Assembly (NCBI RefSeq): GCF_011064285.1
Contig: NZ_CP049332.1
Coordinates: 806,001-870,000 of the forward strand
DNA: 64,000 bases
Reading direction: 5' to 3'
From: Vibrio ziniensis
GTDB taxonomy: Bacteria > Pseudomonadota > Gammaproteobacteria > Enterobacterales > Vibrionaceae
The notes under the pieces are model-generated. The model had not been told where the DNA came from. It searched no databases and worked only from the letters and a program-made list of their open reading frames with translations. How positions within the stretch are numbered: the first letter of the stretch is position 1; each line of letters opens with the position of its first letter. The position numbers and the translations under genes are program-made. Positions 54,862 through 62,639 of this stretch are shown piece after piece.

Positions 54862-56038
54862 TTATTCGACAGCACGTTTCGGGGTTGAGCGTAAGTACTT
54901 AACTAAAACTACAACAGAACCACATAAAGCCAACGCACCGTACCCATAGGCAATTTGTAGAAGGTCTAAATGATTGGATAATCTTCCCGCGATTAGTGTT
55001 GGAATTGCTGCGCCAACGTATGATGACGCATAGATAACGGAAAAGACATTAGCTCTTTCCTCAGCCTTCAAACCAGTAACCATAGTTCCAATACTTCCTG
55101 TTAAAACAAGCCCCTGAGCAATTCCTGCAAAAACACTTGCCAAAAGAAATGCACTTAAAAGACCTAACTGCAATGAAAGCAATATACAGCCAACAAACAG
55201 CGTGAATGACAGCATCCCAGTACGTTGAGCTTGTGTGCTTGACATTCGCCCAGCAATTGAAGCACCGATCGAGCTTGGTGCCATTATGGATGCAAATACA
55301 AATGCGGCCGCTACCGCGCTTTGAGAATGAAGTTGTTCACGCGCCATGGCTGGGCCAAAAGCTTGGAAGAATCCGCCGAGTGCCCAAGTACAAACAAAGG
55401 TACATGCTGCAACAGGAAATGCCTTTCGAGCGGAAAGCGGTATCTCGAAATTAGGCTTAATAGAAGCAATAGCACATCGTTTCTTTACTTCTAAAAATGA
55501 GAAATAGACAGATTAGATTTAGCAGCAACGCAATCACGAATCCGATTTGACGTGGGTAAGGGGCGTGCTCGAATAGAATTCCCGAACCGACACCACCAAA
55601 AGTTAACCCGGTCATAGGTCCACAGCTAATAATCGCGGGAGCAATCCAAGAACGAACGGAATGCGAATGATCAACTAACCAAGAAGTCAACGCGGTAGAG
55701 GCTAGTCCACAAGCTAGTCCCTGTGATAATCGCCCCAAAAGCAATGGCGCTGCGCTATGAAGATTGAGAAAGAACAGCGTGGAAAGTCCTGCTAGCAACA
55801 ATGACAAAACTGCAACTGGTTTTCGCCCCATGTAGTTGGATAGGCGACCAAATAAAACTAGCGCAGCTACCGCGCCAATAAAATAAACAACTGAGCTGAG
55901 TGAAAGTTGGAAATAGGTAATGGCATCTTGTGCCTGGTAAACACCATACAATGGAATAGGAACTGCTGATGTTACGTATGTCACCATCAAAGACAGCGCG
56001 GTGCTTACGAATGAAAATCGATGAGATGTATATTGCAA
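54862..56038 (-). pseudogene. MFS transporter, frameshifted
   Basis: Two frames make one MFS protein of about 390 residues with twelve helices. The N-terminal half has FGRLSNYMGRKPVAVLSL (the family A-loop) and RLSQGLACGLASTALTSWL; the C-terminal half starts near CTWALGGFFQAFGPAMA. The shift is at about 55479-55490 (TTTCTTTACTT), where one extra base moves the frame to a stop in SKETMCYCFY. Removing it restores a continuous reading (IFRSKKRCAIASIKPNFEIP). Likely a drug or metabolite exporter. It converges with the MalY operon. Decay or sequencing error not distinguishable. Confidence 0.8.
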
Positions 56039-56527
56039 CGAGGTACCCCCACAAATTCGAATTAAAGAAGACTCGTGAATGGGACTGAAGACTCTAACTG
56101 CAAGCGTTAAAGTATAGCGATTGGTGTCGAGTACAAAGCTTATGACGAGTATGAATATTTTAAATCTCTCGATGACAGCCAGTAATGCCTAATCTTCCTT
56201 AATCGTTGTCCAATCTTGTCTTTGTTTTAAGGGGTGGTGTACCTTAAAATCTAAGGAAATAATAATTTAAATATAAAAGACAATCTAAATATCTGGATTG
56301 TTAAAATAAAAAATTTTTATTTAGTCAATGATTATTGGTTGTGTTATTTGTATCATTTTGTAAATTACTGTTTTTATATAATTCTGAAATATATTTGTCA
56401 TTTAAGATGGGAAGATTAGGCAATAATTAGATTTTTCTAGGCAATAGAGTATCTGCTTTTCATTGTAGATTAATTAAATCACGCAAGTATGTCGTGATTT
56501 GATAGTTATTGGTATAGGGAGAATCAT
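56039..56527. other. Divergent promoter region of MFS and exported CMD operon
   Basis: About 490 bases, very AT-rich in 56240-56400, without a gene. It holds a full AraC-type site at 56417-56444 and a half-site (TAGGCA, minus strand) at 56186-56191. Confidence 0.5.
56417..56444 (+). promoter_or_regulatory. AraC-type operator, TAGGCAA direct repeat (21 bp)
   Basis: TAGGCAA occurs at 56417-56423 and again at 56438-56444, both exact, 84 bases before the start of the exported CMD gene. Confidence 0.6.
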
Positions 56528-57244
56528 ATGCTCAGTTTGAACATTGTTATTAAGAAATTATCTGTATTTGTTTTGGGAACATCACTACTACTTGCAAGCC
56601 ATCTAACTGTCGCAGCCGACAGTTTCACACAGAAAGAAAAAGCTATTATTCCAATCGCTGCCTTTGCCGCTAGTGGCGAGATAGACAAGCTAAAAGTGAG
56701 TTTAGCCGATGGTCTGGAAGCTGGTCTAACTATCAATGAAACGAAAGAGATTTTAGGTCAGTTATATGCCTATGCAGGCTTTCCTCGTAGTTTGAATGCG
56801 TTATCAGCATTTATGCAAGTGGTTCAAGAACGTGAAAGTAAAGGCATAAAAGATGTTGTAGGCGCAGAACCATCACCCCTACCAACAGACAGAACCAGTT
56901 TAGAATTTGGTAAAGATAATCAAACAAAATTGATTGGTGTTGAAGTTAAAGGTGCTTTATTTGATTTCTCTCCTCAAATTGATGAATACCTAAAGTCACA
57001 CTTGTTTGGCGATATTTTTCAACGTGATGTTCTTTCGTGGAAACAACGTGAAATTGCAACAATAGCAACGTTGGCAAATATAAAAGGTGTCAACAGCCAA
57101 TTAGCTTCTCATTACAATATCAGCATGAATAATAATGTCTCTGTAAGTGAGCTAAATGAATTTATTTCGATTCTCTCAACGCAAGTTGGTCAGGAAGTGG
57201 CTGATAATGCTCAGCAAGTATTAAATACCGTATTAAATAAATAA
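56528..57244 (+). CDS. Exported carboxymuconolactone decarboxylase-like protein
   Basis: The 238-residue paralogue of 51381 has an added signal peptide (about 1-30, ending LTVAADS) and the same two CMD repeats (AGLTINETKEILGQLYAYAG; SWKQREIATIATLANIKGV). No CxxC. It would act in the periplasm. It is first of a unit with a periplasmic cupin (12-base gap). Such cupin-CMD pairs are common in Gram-negative bacteria and are thought to handle reactive or aromatic compounds. Confidence 0.88.
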   Translation: MLSLNIVIKKLSVFVLGTSLLLASHLTVAADSFTQKEKAIIPIAAFAASGEIDKLKVSLADGLEAGLTINETKEILGQLYAYAGFPRSLNALSAFMQVVQERESKGIKDVVGAEPSPLPTDRTSLEFGKDNQTKLIGVEVKGALFDFSPQIDEYLKSHLFGDIFQRDVLSWKQREIATIATLANIKGVNSQLASHYNISMNNNVSVSELNEFISILSTQVGQEVADNAQQVLNTVLNK

Positions 57245-57256
57245 TAAGGAGATATT

Positions 57257-57754
57257 ATGAAAAATAACTTGGCTTTAATAATGCTATCTGGCGTTATTTC
57301 TTTATCTTCATTTGTTTCTAGCGCAGTTGCTTCTGACAGCAAGTCAAATGAGCAACAGGTCTACCGAGCAAAAGATCTTAATTCATTTGTTGGTCCGGAA
57401 AATCTGTTTACTGGGCATGTCAAAGTGGACATGTTGTTTCCAGAAAATGATGTGGCTAACTACAGCGCTGCCTACGTCACATTTGATAAAGGCGCGAGAA
57501 CAGCTTGGCACACGCATCCGGCGGGTCAGCATATGATCGTAACATCTGGCGTAGCTTTAACGGGAACAAGAGATGGCAAAGTTATCCGTTTTGCAGAGAA
57601 TGAAAGCGTTTGGTGCCCACCAGGTATCGACCATTGGCATGGTGCTACACCTGAAGCTCCAATGACACATCTTGTTGTTACTGCGTCAAAAGATGGCAAA
57701 AACGTAATTTGGAAAGAGAAAGTTACTGACGAGCAATATACATCAGGTCAATAA
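57257..57754 (+). CDS. Exported cupin-domain protein
   Basis: The 165-residue protein has a signal peptide (about 1-26) and one cupin barrel. Metal ligands are seen in AWHTHPAGQHMIV (His, His, His) and DHWHGATPEAPMTHL. Similar proteins lie next to CMD-like genes and are annotated as (R)-mandelonitrile lyase-like or oxidase-like cupins. AAGGAG is correctly spaced. It shares an operon with the exported CMD protein and ends in a terminator. Confidence 0.88.
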   Translation: MKNNLALIMLSGVISLSSFVSSAVASDSKSNEQQVYRAKDLNSFVGPENLFTGHVKVDMLFPENDVANYSAAYVTFDKGARTAWHTHPAGQHMIVTSGVALTGTRDGKVIRFAENESVWCPPGIDHWHGATPEAPMTHLVVTASKDGKNVIWKEKVTDEQYTSGQ

Positions 57755-57773
57755 CTTATCATTTAATTAAACA

Positions 57774-57811
57774 ACAACTCATCACTGACTAGAGCGGTGA
57801 TGAGTTGTTTT
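57774..57811 (+). terminator. Intrinsic terminator after the cupin gene
   Basis: ACAACTCATCAC and GTGATGAGTTGT form a 12-bp stem followed by TTTAACTT. Confidence 0.85.
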
Positions 57812-57838
57812 AACTTGCTAAATAATAGGTGTATCCAT

Positions 57839-58450
57839 ATGGGTATAAAATTAAGTTTTGCAAAATTATCTACTCTACTTTTCACAATACAGATACTGTT
57901 TATTGCTTTGACAAATATGGCTAATGCCACCGAAGCACCCAAGACTAACATTAAAACTCTAGTGATAGTTTCTCACCCATATCCAGAACGCTCAGTAATG
58001 ACAAAAGGTTTGCAACAAGCTGCCGAAAGTGTTGAAGGGGTAACCGTAAGAAACTTGGAAACGCTTTATGGCTTTGATACAAGAGCGATTGATGCACAGA
58101 AAGAAAAGGAACTCACTAGAGCGCATGACCGTATTGTTTTTATGTTTCCTACACACTGGTTCAATATTACGCCGATGATGAAAGCTTATATGAATGATGT
58201 CTGGGGTAGCGTGGGACCTGGATTGTGGCAAGGCAAAGAAATGCTCCTTGTTACTACTGCTGCTGGCGGCAGTTCAACATATGGTGAATCAGGAAGAATC
58301 GGTGTGGCTCTAGAAGATGTCTTTACACCAATGAAGGCAAGTGCATTGCACGCAGGGATGACTTTTTTGAAACCATTAGCTTTTCAATCGGTTTCTAGTT
58401 CTAAACTTTCTGATTACCAACAGCAGTTGATTGAGCGTTTGCAGCGTTAA
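57839..58450 (+). CDS. Exported flavodoxin-fold NAD(P)H:quinone oxidoreductase-like protein
   Basis: The 203-residue product has a signal peptide (about 1-30, ending NMANATEAP) and a flavodoxin-like domain of the KefF/MdaB type (LVIVSHPYPERSVMTKGLQ, FMFPTHWFNITPMMKAYMNDV, LLVTTAAGGSSTYGESG). An open frame starts at 57797, but that region is inside the terminator hairpin; AATAGGTG precedes the ATG at 57839. Exported members of this usually cytoplasmic family are unusual; a Sec route would need FMN to be bound outside. Confidence 0.8.
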   Translation: MGIKLSFAKLSTLLFTIQILFIALTNMANATEAPKTNIKTLVIVSHPYPERSVMTKGLQQAAESVEGVTVRNLETLYGFDTRAIDAQKEKELTRAHDRIVFMFPTHWFNITPMMKAYMNDVWGSVGPGLWQGKEMLLVTTAAGGSSTYGESGRIGVALEDVFTPMKASALHAGMTFLKPLAFQSVSSSKLSDYQQQLIERLQR

Positions 58451-58510
58451 TGTCGAATAACTTTTGAACCTTCTCACATTGGCTCTTGGAATATATAAAG
58501 ACATAGTTAA

Positions 58511-59275
58511 ATGAAAAAGTTATTGAAAAATATGGCTGTTTTGTTCGTTGGATATACGGCATTTCAACCGGTAGCCTTTGCAGCAAAGTCACCCTGGTCA
58601 ATTGGTGTCGGTGCTAGCTATTCTCCCGCTGTATATCGGGGGACGCCAACAAATAGAATGGTAATACCGATTCTAGGTTACGAAGGTGAACATTTTTTTA
58701 TGCGAGGGTTCGGAATGGGCTATCGGATTAATCCTCAAGGTTCGACTCATAATCTGGTGATAAGGGCGATTTATGACCCGAGAACATTTAAGCCTGGTGA
58801 TTCTGACATAGAAGAAATGAAGTTGTTAGACGAACGGGACGACACTGTTTTGGCTGGTTTGAGTTATCAATATTCAACATTGTTCGGTATGTTAGAAACG
58901 TCGGTAGGTGCGGATGTACTAGGCGTTCATAATGGGGTATACGGAGAGGTTGCCTGGCGTTTACCATTGCGATTTAAAAATGCGGGAATTACGCCTGCTT
59001 TTGGCTATTCATATAATGACAATAAGCTGAATCAGCACCTTTATGGCGTATCTCAGGCAGAATCGAATAGAACTAACGGCAGAATAAATGCTTTTGATAT
59101 AAACGGAAGCGGTCAGTTTTTTGTGGGCTTATCAGCTTATTACGTGATTGCTGATCAGCTGACAGTAAATGGAGGAGTACGTTACACAAATTTAGAGGGT
59201 GGTATTGAAAACAGCCCAGTTCTGGATTCCACCGAAGCTACTACTGCAACTATAGGGATTACTTACTCTTTTTAA
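58511..59275 (+). CDS. MipA/OmpV-family outer-membrane protein
   Basis: The 254-residue protein has a signal peptide (about 1-25, ending AFAAKSP) and alternating beta strands with family features (WSIGVGASYSPAVYRGTPTN, IPILGYEGEHFFMRGFGMGY) and a C-terminal Phe (TIGITYSF). MipA/OmpV proteins are outer-membrane barrels linked to murein synthesis scaffolds or envelope stress. Last gene inside the transposon, 196 bases from the innermost left-end site. Confidence 0.9.
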   Translation: MKKLLKNMAVLFVGYTAFQPVAFAAKSPWSIGVGASYSPAVYRGTPTNRMVIPILGYEGEHFFMRGFGMGYRINPQGSTHNLVIRAIYDPRTFKPGDSDIEEMKLLDERDDTVLAGLSYQYSTLFGMLETSVGADVLGVHNGVYGEVAWRLPLRFKNAGITPAFGYSYNDNKLNQHLYGVSQAESNRTNGRINAFDINGSGQFFVGLSAYYVIADQLTVNGGVRYTNLEGGIENSPVLDSTEATTATIGITYSF

Positions 59276-59470
59276 TCTTAAATATATGAATGTAGATTTA
59301 TCGGCTGAGTTATAAAGAGATAGCGGTGAAGTGTACCTTAATTACCAAGCGACTTTGTCATGTGTTAATTCGCTACTGAATTTTTCGGTGAGGTGAGGGG
59401 AGTTCAGAGTCATTTTTCTGTAAGAAACTTTCTTACAGAAAATTTAACTCCCAAATCCAATTATCACAAA

Positions 59471-59585
59471 AATATCAACATATGGTTGTATTTTTTATAA
59501 CTATCTGAATTAAAGTAAATCACAAATATCATTTTATGGTTGTATCAACAAAAATGATGAAACAACCATTACGGTTGTATCAACA
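59471..59585 (-). repeat. Transposon left end with TnsB-type sites
   Basis: On the minus strand TACAACCATATGTTGATATT (59490-59471) and TACAACCATAAAATGATATT (59544-59525) are 54 bp apart; the second is preceded by TGTTGA, making a complete canonical terminus at 59550. A further terminal copy (TGTTGATACAACCGTAATGG, from 59585) lies 35 bp outside it and abuts the target duplication. Confidence 0.85.
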
Positions 59586-59590
59586 GGAAA
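59586..59590. repeat. Target-site duplication, far side (GGAAA)
   Basis: Copy of the sequence at 6408-6412, directly after the terminal CAACA. Joining the flanks rebuilds TTCGGGAAAATTCGAG, the inferred empty site downstream of guaC. Confidence 0.85.
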
Positions 59591-59604
59591 ATTCGAGTCA
59601 TTGA

Positions 59605-59630
59605 GAGCCGCTTTTAGCGGTTCTTTTTTT
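59605..59630 (+). terminator. Intrinsic terminator, probably the original guaC terminator
   Basis: GAGCCGCT and AGCGGTTC form the stem, followed by seven T. In the empty site it would lie about 35-40 bases after the guaC stop, where a terminator is expected. Confidence 0.8.
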
Positions 59631-59657
59631 GCTACAAAATCAGCAAATGGCGACAAT

Positions 59658-59915
59658 GTGGCGACACTCAAAAAATTTTGTGGAGATAGTTATAAACCCG
59701 CTATAGGGTTTTTGACAATTGCTGCAGAAAGATGGTCTGGTGCAACTAAGATGGTCACTACTCAGAAATTCTATTCTTCAGATGATGCAATTGCATTTTG
59801 TGAAGACAAAGATTTAACACTTGGAAAGCTAAATCTATATAAACCTACAGAGCAGATAACTGTCTGCTATATCAATCGCAAATGGGGGTTGACCTATATT
59901 CTATGCAAACGGTAG
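59658..59915 (+). CDS. Hypothetical protein
   Basis: An open frame from 59601 to 59915; its first part runs through the terminator, so translation must start later. The first in-frame candidate is GTG 59658 (85 residues); no good ribosome binding site is seen. The composition looks coding (ERWSGATKMVTTQKFYSSDD, EQITVCYINRKWGLTYILCK), but no family is recognised and it could be the fragment of a larger gene. Confidence 0.35.
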   Translation: MATLKKFCGDSYKPAIGFLTIAAERWSGATKMVTTQKFYSSDDAIAFCEDKDLTLGKLNLYKPTEQITVCYINRKWGLTYILCKR

Positions 59916-60076
59916 CGATTGATGTTAACAGTAGTTTTGGATTTAAGTATGTTAATTATTCGGAGAAAGGTGCTCTGATTGTTTGCGAGTAGATTAAGGT
60001 ATAGACATTTAAAGATATGCTACTAATTAAACCTCTGTGACATTGTCACATATTATTGGCGTGTATAAGTGGTGTA

Positions 60077-60113
60077 AAGAATCCCAGAGCATAAAGATAC
60101 TACCGGGATTCTT
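60077..60113 (-). terminator. Hairpin after the YjiH-type gene
   Basis: AAGAATCCC and GGGATTCTT pair around a 19-base loop, eight bases after the stop on the minus strand; the T-run is short. Confidence 0.5.
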
Positions 60114-60120
60114 ATCGGTT

Positions 60121-61432
60121 TTAGCTCATCGCGAAATGCTGAATTGCGTACGCTACCGGTGAACTTAACAGCAGTGTTAATACTGTACGTTGGAACCAAA
60201 CTACAACGATCTGTTTCACTGAGATAGGAATCTCAGTCGACAAAATACAAGGGATCGACGCAGAGAAGAACAAGATGGAAGAGATAGAAATCTGACCAAT
60301 CACGAAGCGAGTTATGAAGTCACTTTTCGCAGCAATCAGTGCAGGTAAGAACATCTCTGCAAGGCCCGTCGCTGAAGCTTTTGCTACCAACATAGGATCT
60401 GGCATTTGCGCTATCCAAGCAAATGGATAGAACAGGATGCCCAACCATTCGAAAACAGGTGTGTATTTAGCAAGTAGCAAGCCGATCAAACCCACAGACA
60501 TGATTGATGGCAAAATGCTCATCGCCATTAACAGACCTTCTTTCAGGTTGTTAATAATGCTGCTCAGAACTGGCTCAGATTTGTCTGCGATTTGTAGACC
60601 TTCATTCACGGCTTGCTTGATGCGTGGTAGATCACTTGGAATTTCATCAGCAACCGTCTTTGAATCATCTAAACGAGCAAGTGGACGTAGACGTACCGTA
60701 ATAGCGGTAACGACAAAAGTTAGAACCAATGTACTCCAGAAGAACAGGTTCCAAATCTCCATCAAGCCCAACGTCTTAGCCACGATAACCATGAAGGTTG
60801 CAAAAGCCTGTACCGATAATGGCTGCTTCTTTTGCTGAGTACTGACCGGATTTGTATACCCGGTTGGTAATAAGAAGACCAATTGAGTAGCTGCCAACAA
60901 AAGAGGCTACCGCATCAATTGCTGACTTTCCTGGTGTTTTGAAAATTGGTCGCATTACCGGTTGCAACAGCACGCCTACCAGTTCAAGCAATCCAAAGCC
61001 GATGAGAAATGCTAGGAAGATTGCGCCGACAGGAACAATCAAACCTACTGGCACAACAAGCTTGCCAAATAGAAACGGCAGCATGTCTTTTTCAAACAAG
61101 ACTGCAGGGCCGATAGAGAAAAATGCCATCAGAGCAGTAATCACACCGACAACTTTAAGTACAGAGAGCACTTTTTGCGTTGTGTTTGCGTTCCAACTAC
61201 CTGTAATAAAAGGGTAGACGCTACCAGCGATGATCATCAGCAGTGCATAAATCTCAACACCTTTAGGTGATACTGCACGTAGCCAAGAAACCATGTGGTC
61301 GAGTGGTATAGTGGATTTTGCGTTAATTTCGATGGGTACAAAGAAAAAAATGATGCCGATAAGGCTAAACAGCATCAGTTTTAGTGCTGAAGACCAAACA
61401 GGCTTCGTGAGCATGGATTCGGTTGCTTCCAT
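60121..61432 (-). pseudogene. YjiH-family membrane transporter (nucleoside-recognition domain), frameshifted
   Basis: Two frames make one membrane protein of about 437 residues. The N-terminal half (SALKLMLFSLIGIIFFFVPI, VSWLRAVSPKGVEIYALLMI) ends with EAAIIGTGF; the other continues with ATFMVIVAKTLGLMEIWNL. The join is a TTTT run (AAAA at 60802-60805 on plus) with one base too many. The GATE (nucleoside recognition) domain is near the end (LLAKYTPVFEWLGILFYPFA). Its place before hutG and hutF suggests transport of histidine, urocanate or a related compound. It lies outside the transposon, which argues that such frameshifts here may be sequencing errors. Confidence 0.8.
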
Positions 61433-61584
61433 AGTTACCTTCCTTAGTGGGTTGATCTTTGCACATAGGCAGACAATCTGGCCTACATGCAGTGATTTTT
61501 TCCTGACTGAACTTTTAAGCTCGGCGTTTAAACGCTCTTGCTTGCCGCTCTTCTAAACGGCAAGTTGCAAATTATGTTGTGTAA

Positions 61585-62397
61585 TTAAATCTCTGCTTTT
61601 AGAACGGCAGTTAATATCGCGTTGAGTTGCGATTTGATTGCGATGGCTTTATCCGTATCTAACTCGTATCTCCCTTGAGCGATTGCGTCATTGCTTAGGT
61701 AAGTATCTTGTGACATTTCAAGCTGAATGGCGTGAATGTTTTCACTTGGTTTTCCAAATCCTCGAGTAATGAAACCGCCTTTGAAGCGTCCGTTGAGTAC
61801 TTGGCTATAGCGATCAGAAACCGCGCCCATCACAGCTTCGACAATCGCGCTGCTGCATGATTCGCCTTGGTTGGTTCCCCAGTTGAATTCAGGCAACGTT
61901 CCTTCGAACAACATAGGTACTTGCGCAGCGATACTGTGGGCATCAAATAAGATAGCGTAGCCGTGAATAGATTTAAGGCGCGCAAGTTCCTGTTCGATGG
62001 TGGAGTGGTATGGGTGCCAAATCTGCTCTTTATAGCGTTCGTGGTCACTTTCGCTTGGTGCTTTACCATCAACGAAAACGGGGGTGGAGTCGAAAAGGAT
62101 CTCCGGGAATAAGCCAGTAGTCTTTGTTGTGTAGAGTGGTTTGTCGTCACTTGGTCGGTTTAGGTCAACCACGTAGCGAGAATAGTTGGCTGATATGACA
62201 CTCGCACCCAGTTCTTTCACACATTCATAAAGCTCTGGAATAAACCAGTCAGTATCTGGAAGTTTCTTGGCGGCTTGCGTTAAACCTTGTTCAACTTCTG
62301 GAGTCAGACCTAGACCAGAGTGAGGCATACTCACTAATAGTGGGACGCTTCCTTGATGAAATTCGAATGGTGAACGCACACAATTTGGCTGACTCAT
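61585..62397 (-). CDS. hutG: N-formylglutamate deformylase
   Basis: The 270-residue N-formylglutamate amidohydrolase produces glutamate and formate in the last step of the five-step histidine degradation route. It has PLLVSMPHSGLGLTPEV near the N-terminus, YSRYVVDLNRPSDD (about 77-90), LFDAHSIAAQVPMLFEG and an ENIHAIQLEMSQDTYLSN block near the C-terminus, all family features. It is divergent from hutF with a 242-base region carrying two TGTATATACA boxes, and followed by the YjiH-type transporter gene on the same strand. Confidence 0.93.
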   Translation of the reverse strand: MSQPNCVRSPFEFHQGSVPLLVSMPHSGLGLTPEVEQGLTQAAKKLPDTDWFIPELYECVKELGASVISANYSRYVVDLNRPSDDKPLYTTKTTGLFPEILFDSTPVFVDGKAPSESDHERYKEQIWHPYHSTIEQELARLKSIHGYAILFDAHSIAAQVPMLFEGTLPEFNWGTNQGESCSSAIVEAVMGAVSDRYSQVLNGRFKGGFITRGFGKPSENIHAIQLEMSQDTYLSNDAIAQGRYELDTDKAIAIKSQLNAILTAVLKAEI

Positions 62398-62421
62398 TTG
62401 ACAGATACTCCGTTATCTTTA

Positions 62422-62443
62422 TTAAATGTATATACATTTAATA
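62422..62443. promoter_or_regulatory. HutC-type operator, hutG side
   Basis: A perfect 22-bp palindrome made of ATTAAATGTAT and its inverse, centred on TGTATATACA (62428-62437). HutC repressors bind TGTA-N2-TACA; the inducer is urocanate. 25 bases before the hutG start. Confidence 0.7.
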
Positions 62444-62563
62444 ATCTAGCTGTCATAAAACATTGTTGCAAGTGAGAAGTTAATTATTTATTGCGTTTAT
62501 CCCATTTTTTCTCGTATTAAATTCCCTTGTTTTTGTAGGTGAACTGAGTGGAAAAATATAACT

Positions 62564-62573
62564 TGTATATACA
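62564..62573. promoter_or_regulatory. HutC-type operator, hutF side
   Basis: A second TGTATATACA, flanked by CT and TAAAG, 66 bases before the hutF start. Confidence 0.65.
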
Positions 62574-62639
62574 TATAAAGCTAAATTACACTTATTTTAA
62601 ACAGTGCAAGTGATTACTTTTTTGAACTAGGAATTCACC

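Larger units (their letters stand above)
59276..59600. other. Left-end region of the transposon and junction
   Basis: It holds a 29-bp palindrome (TTTTCTGTAAGAAA and TTTCTTACAGAAAA, one central base, 59414-59442), the left-end TnsB-type sites, the terminus at 59585 and the GGAAA duplication. No gene seen. Confidence 0.6.

Noticed and set aside
57797..57838. Upstream start of the exported flavodoxin-fold gene
   Set aside because: The extension reads through a terminator hairpin and lacks a ribosome binding site; it would also spoil the signal peptide.
59601..59657. Early start of the hypothetical gene after the element
   Set aside because: The codons run through the inferred guaC terminator stem and T-run, so they are unlikely to be translated from there.
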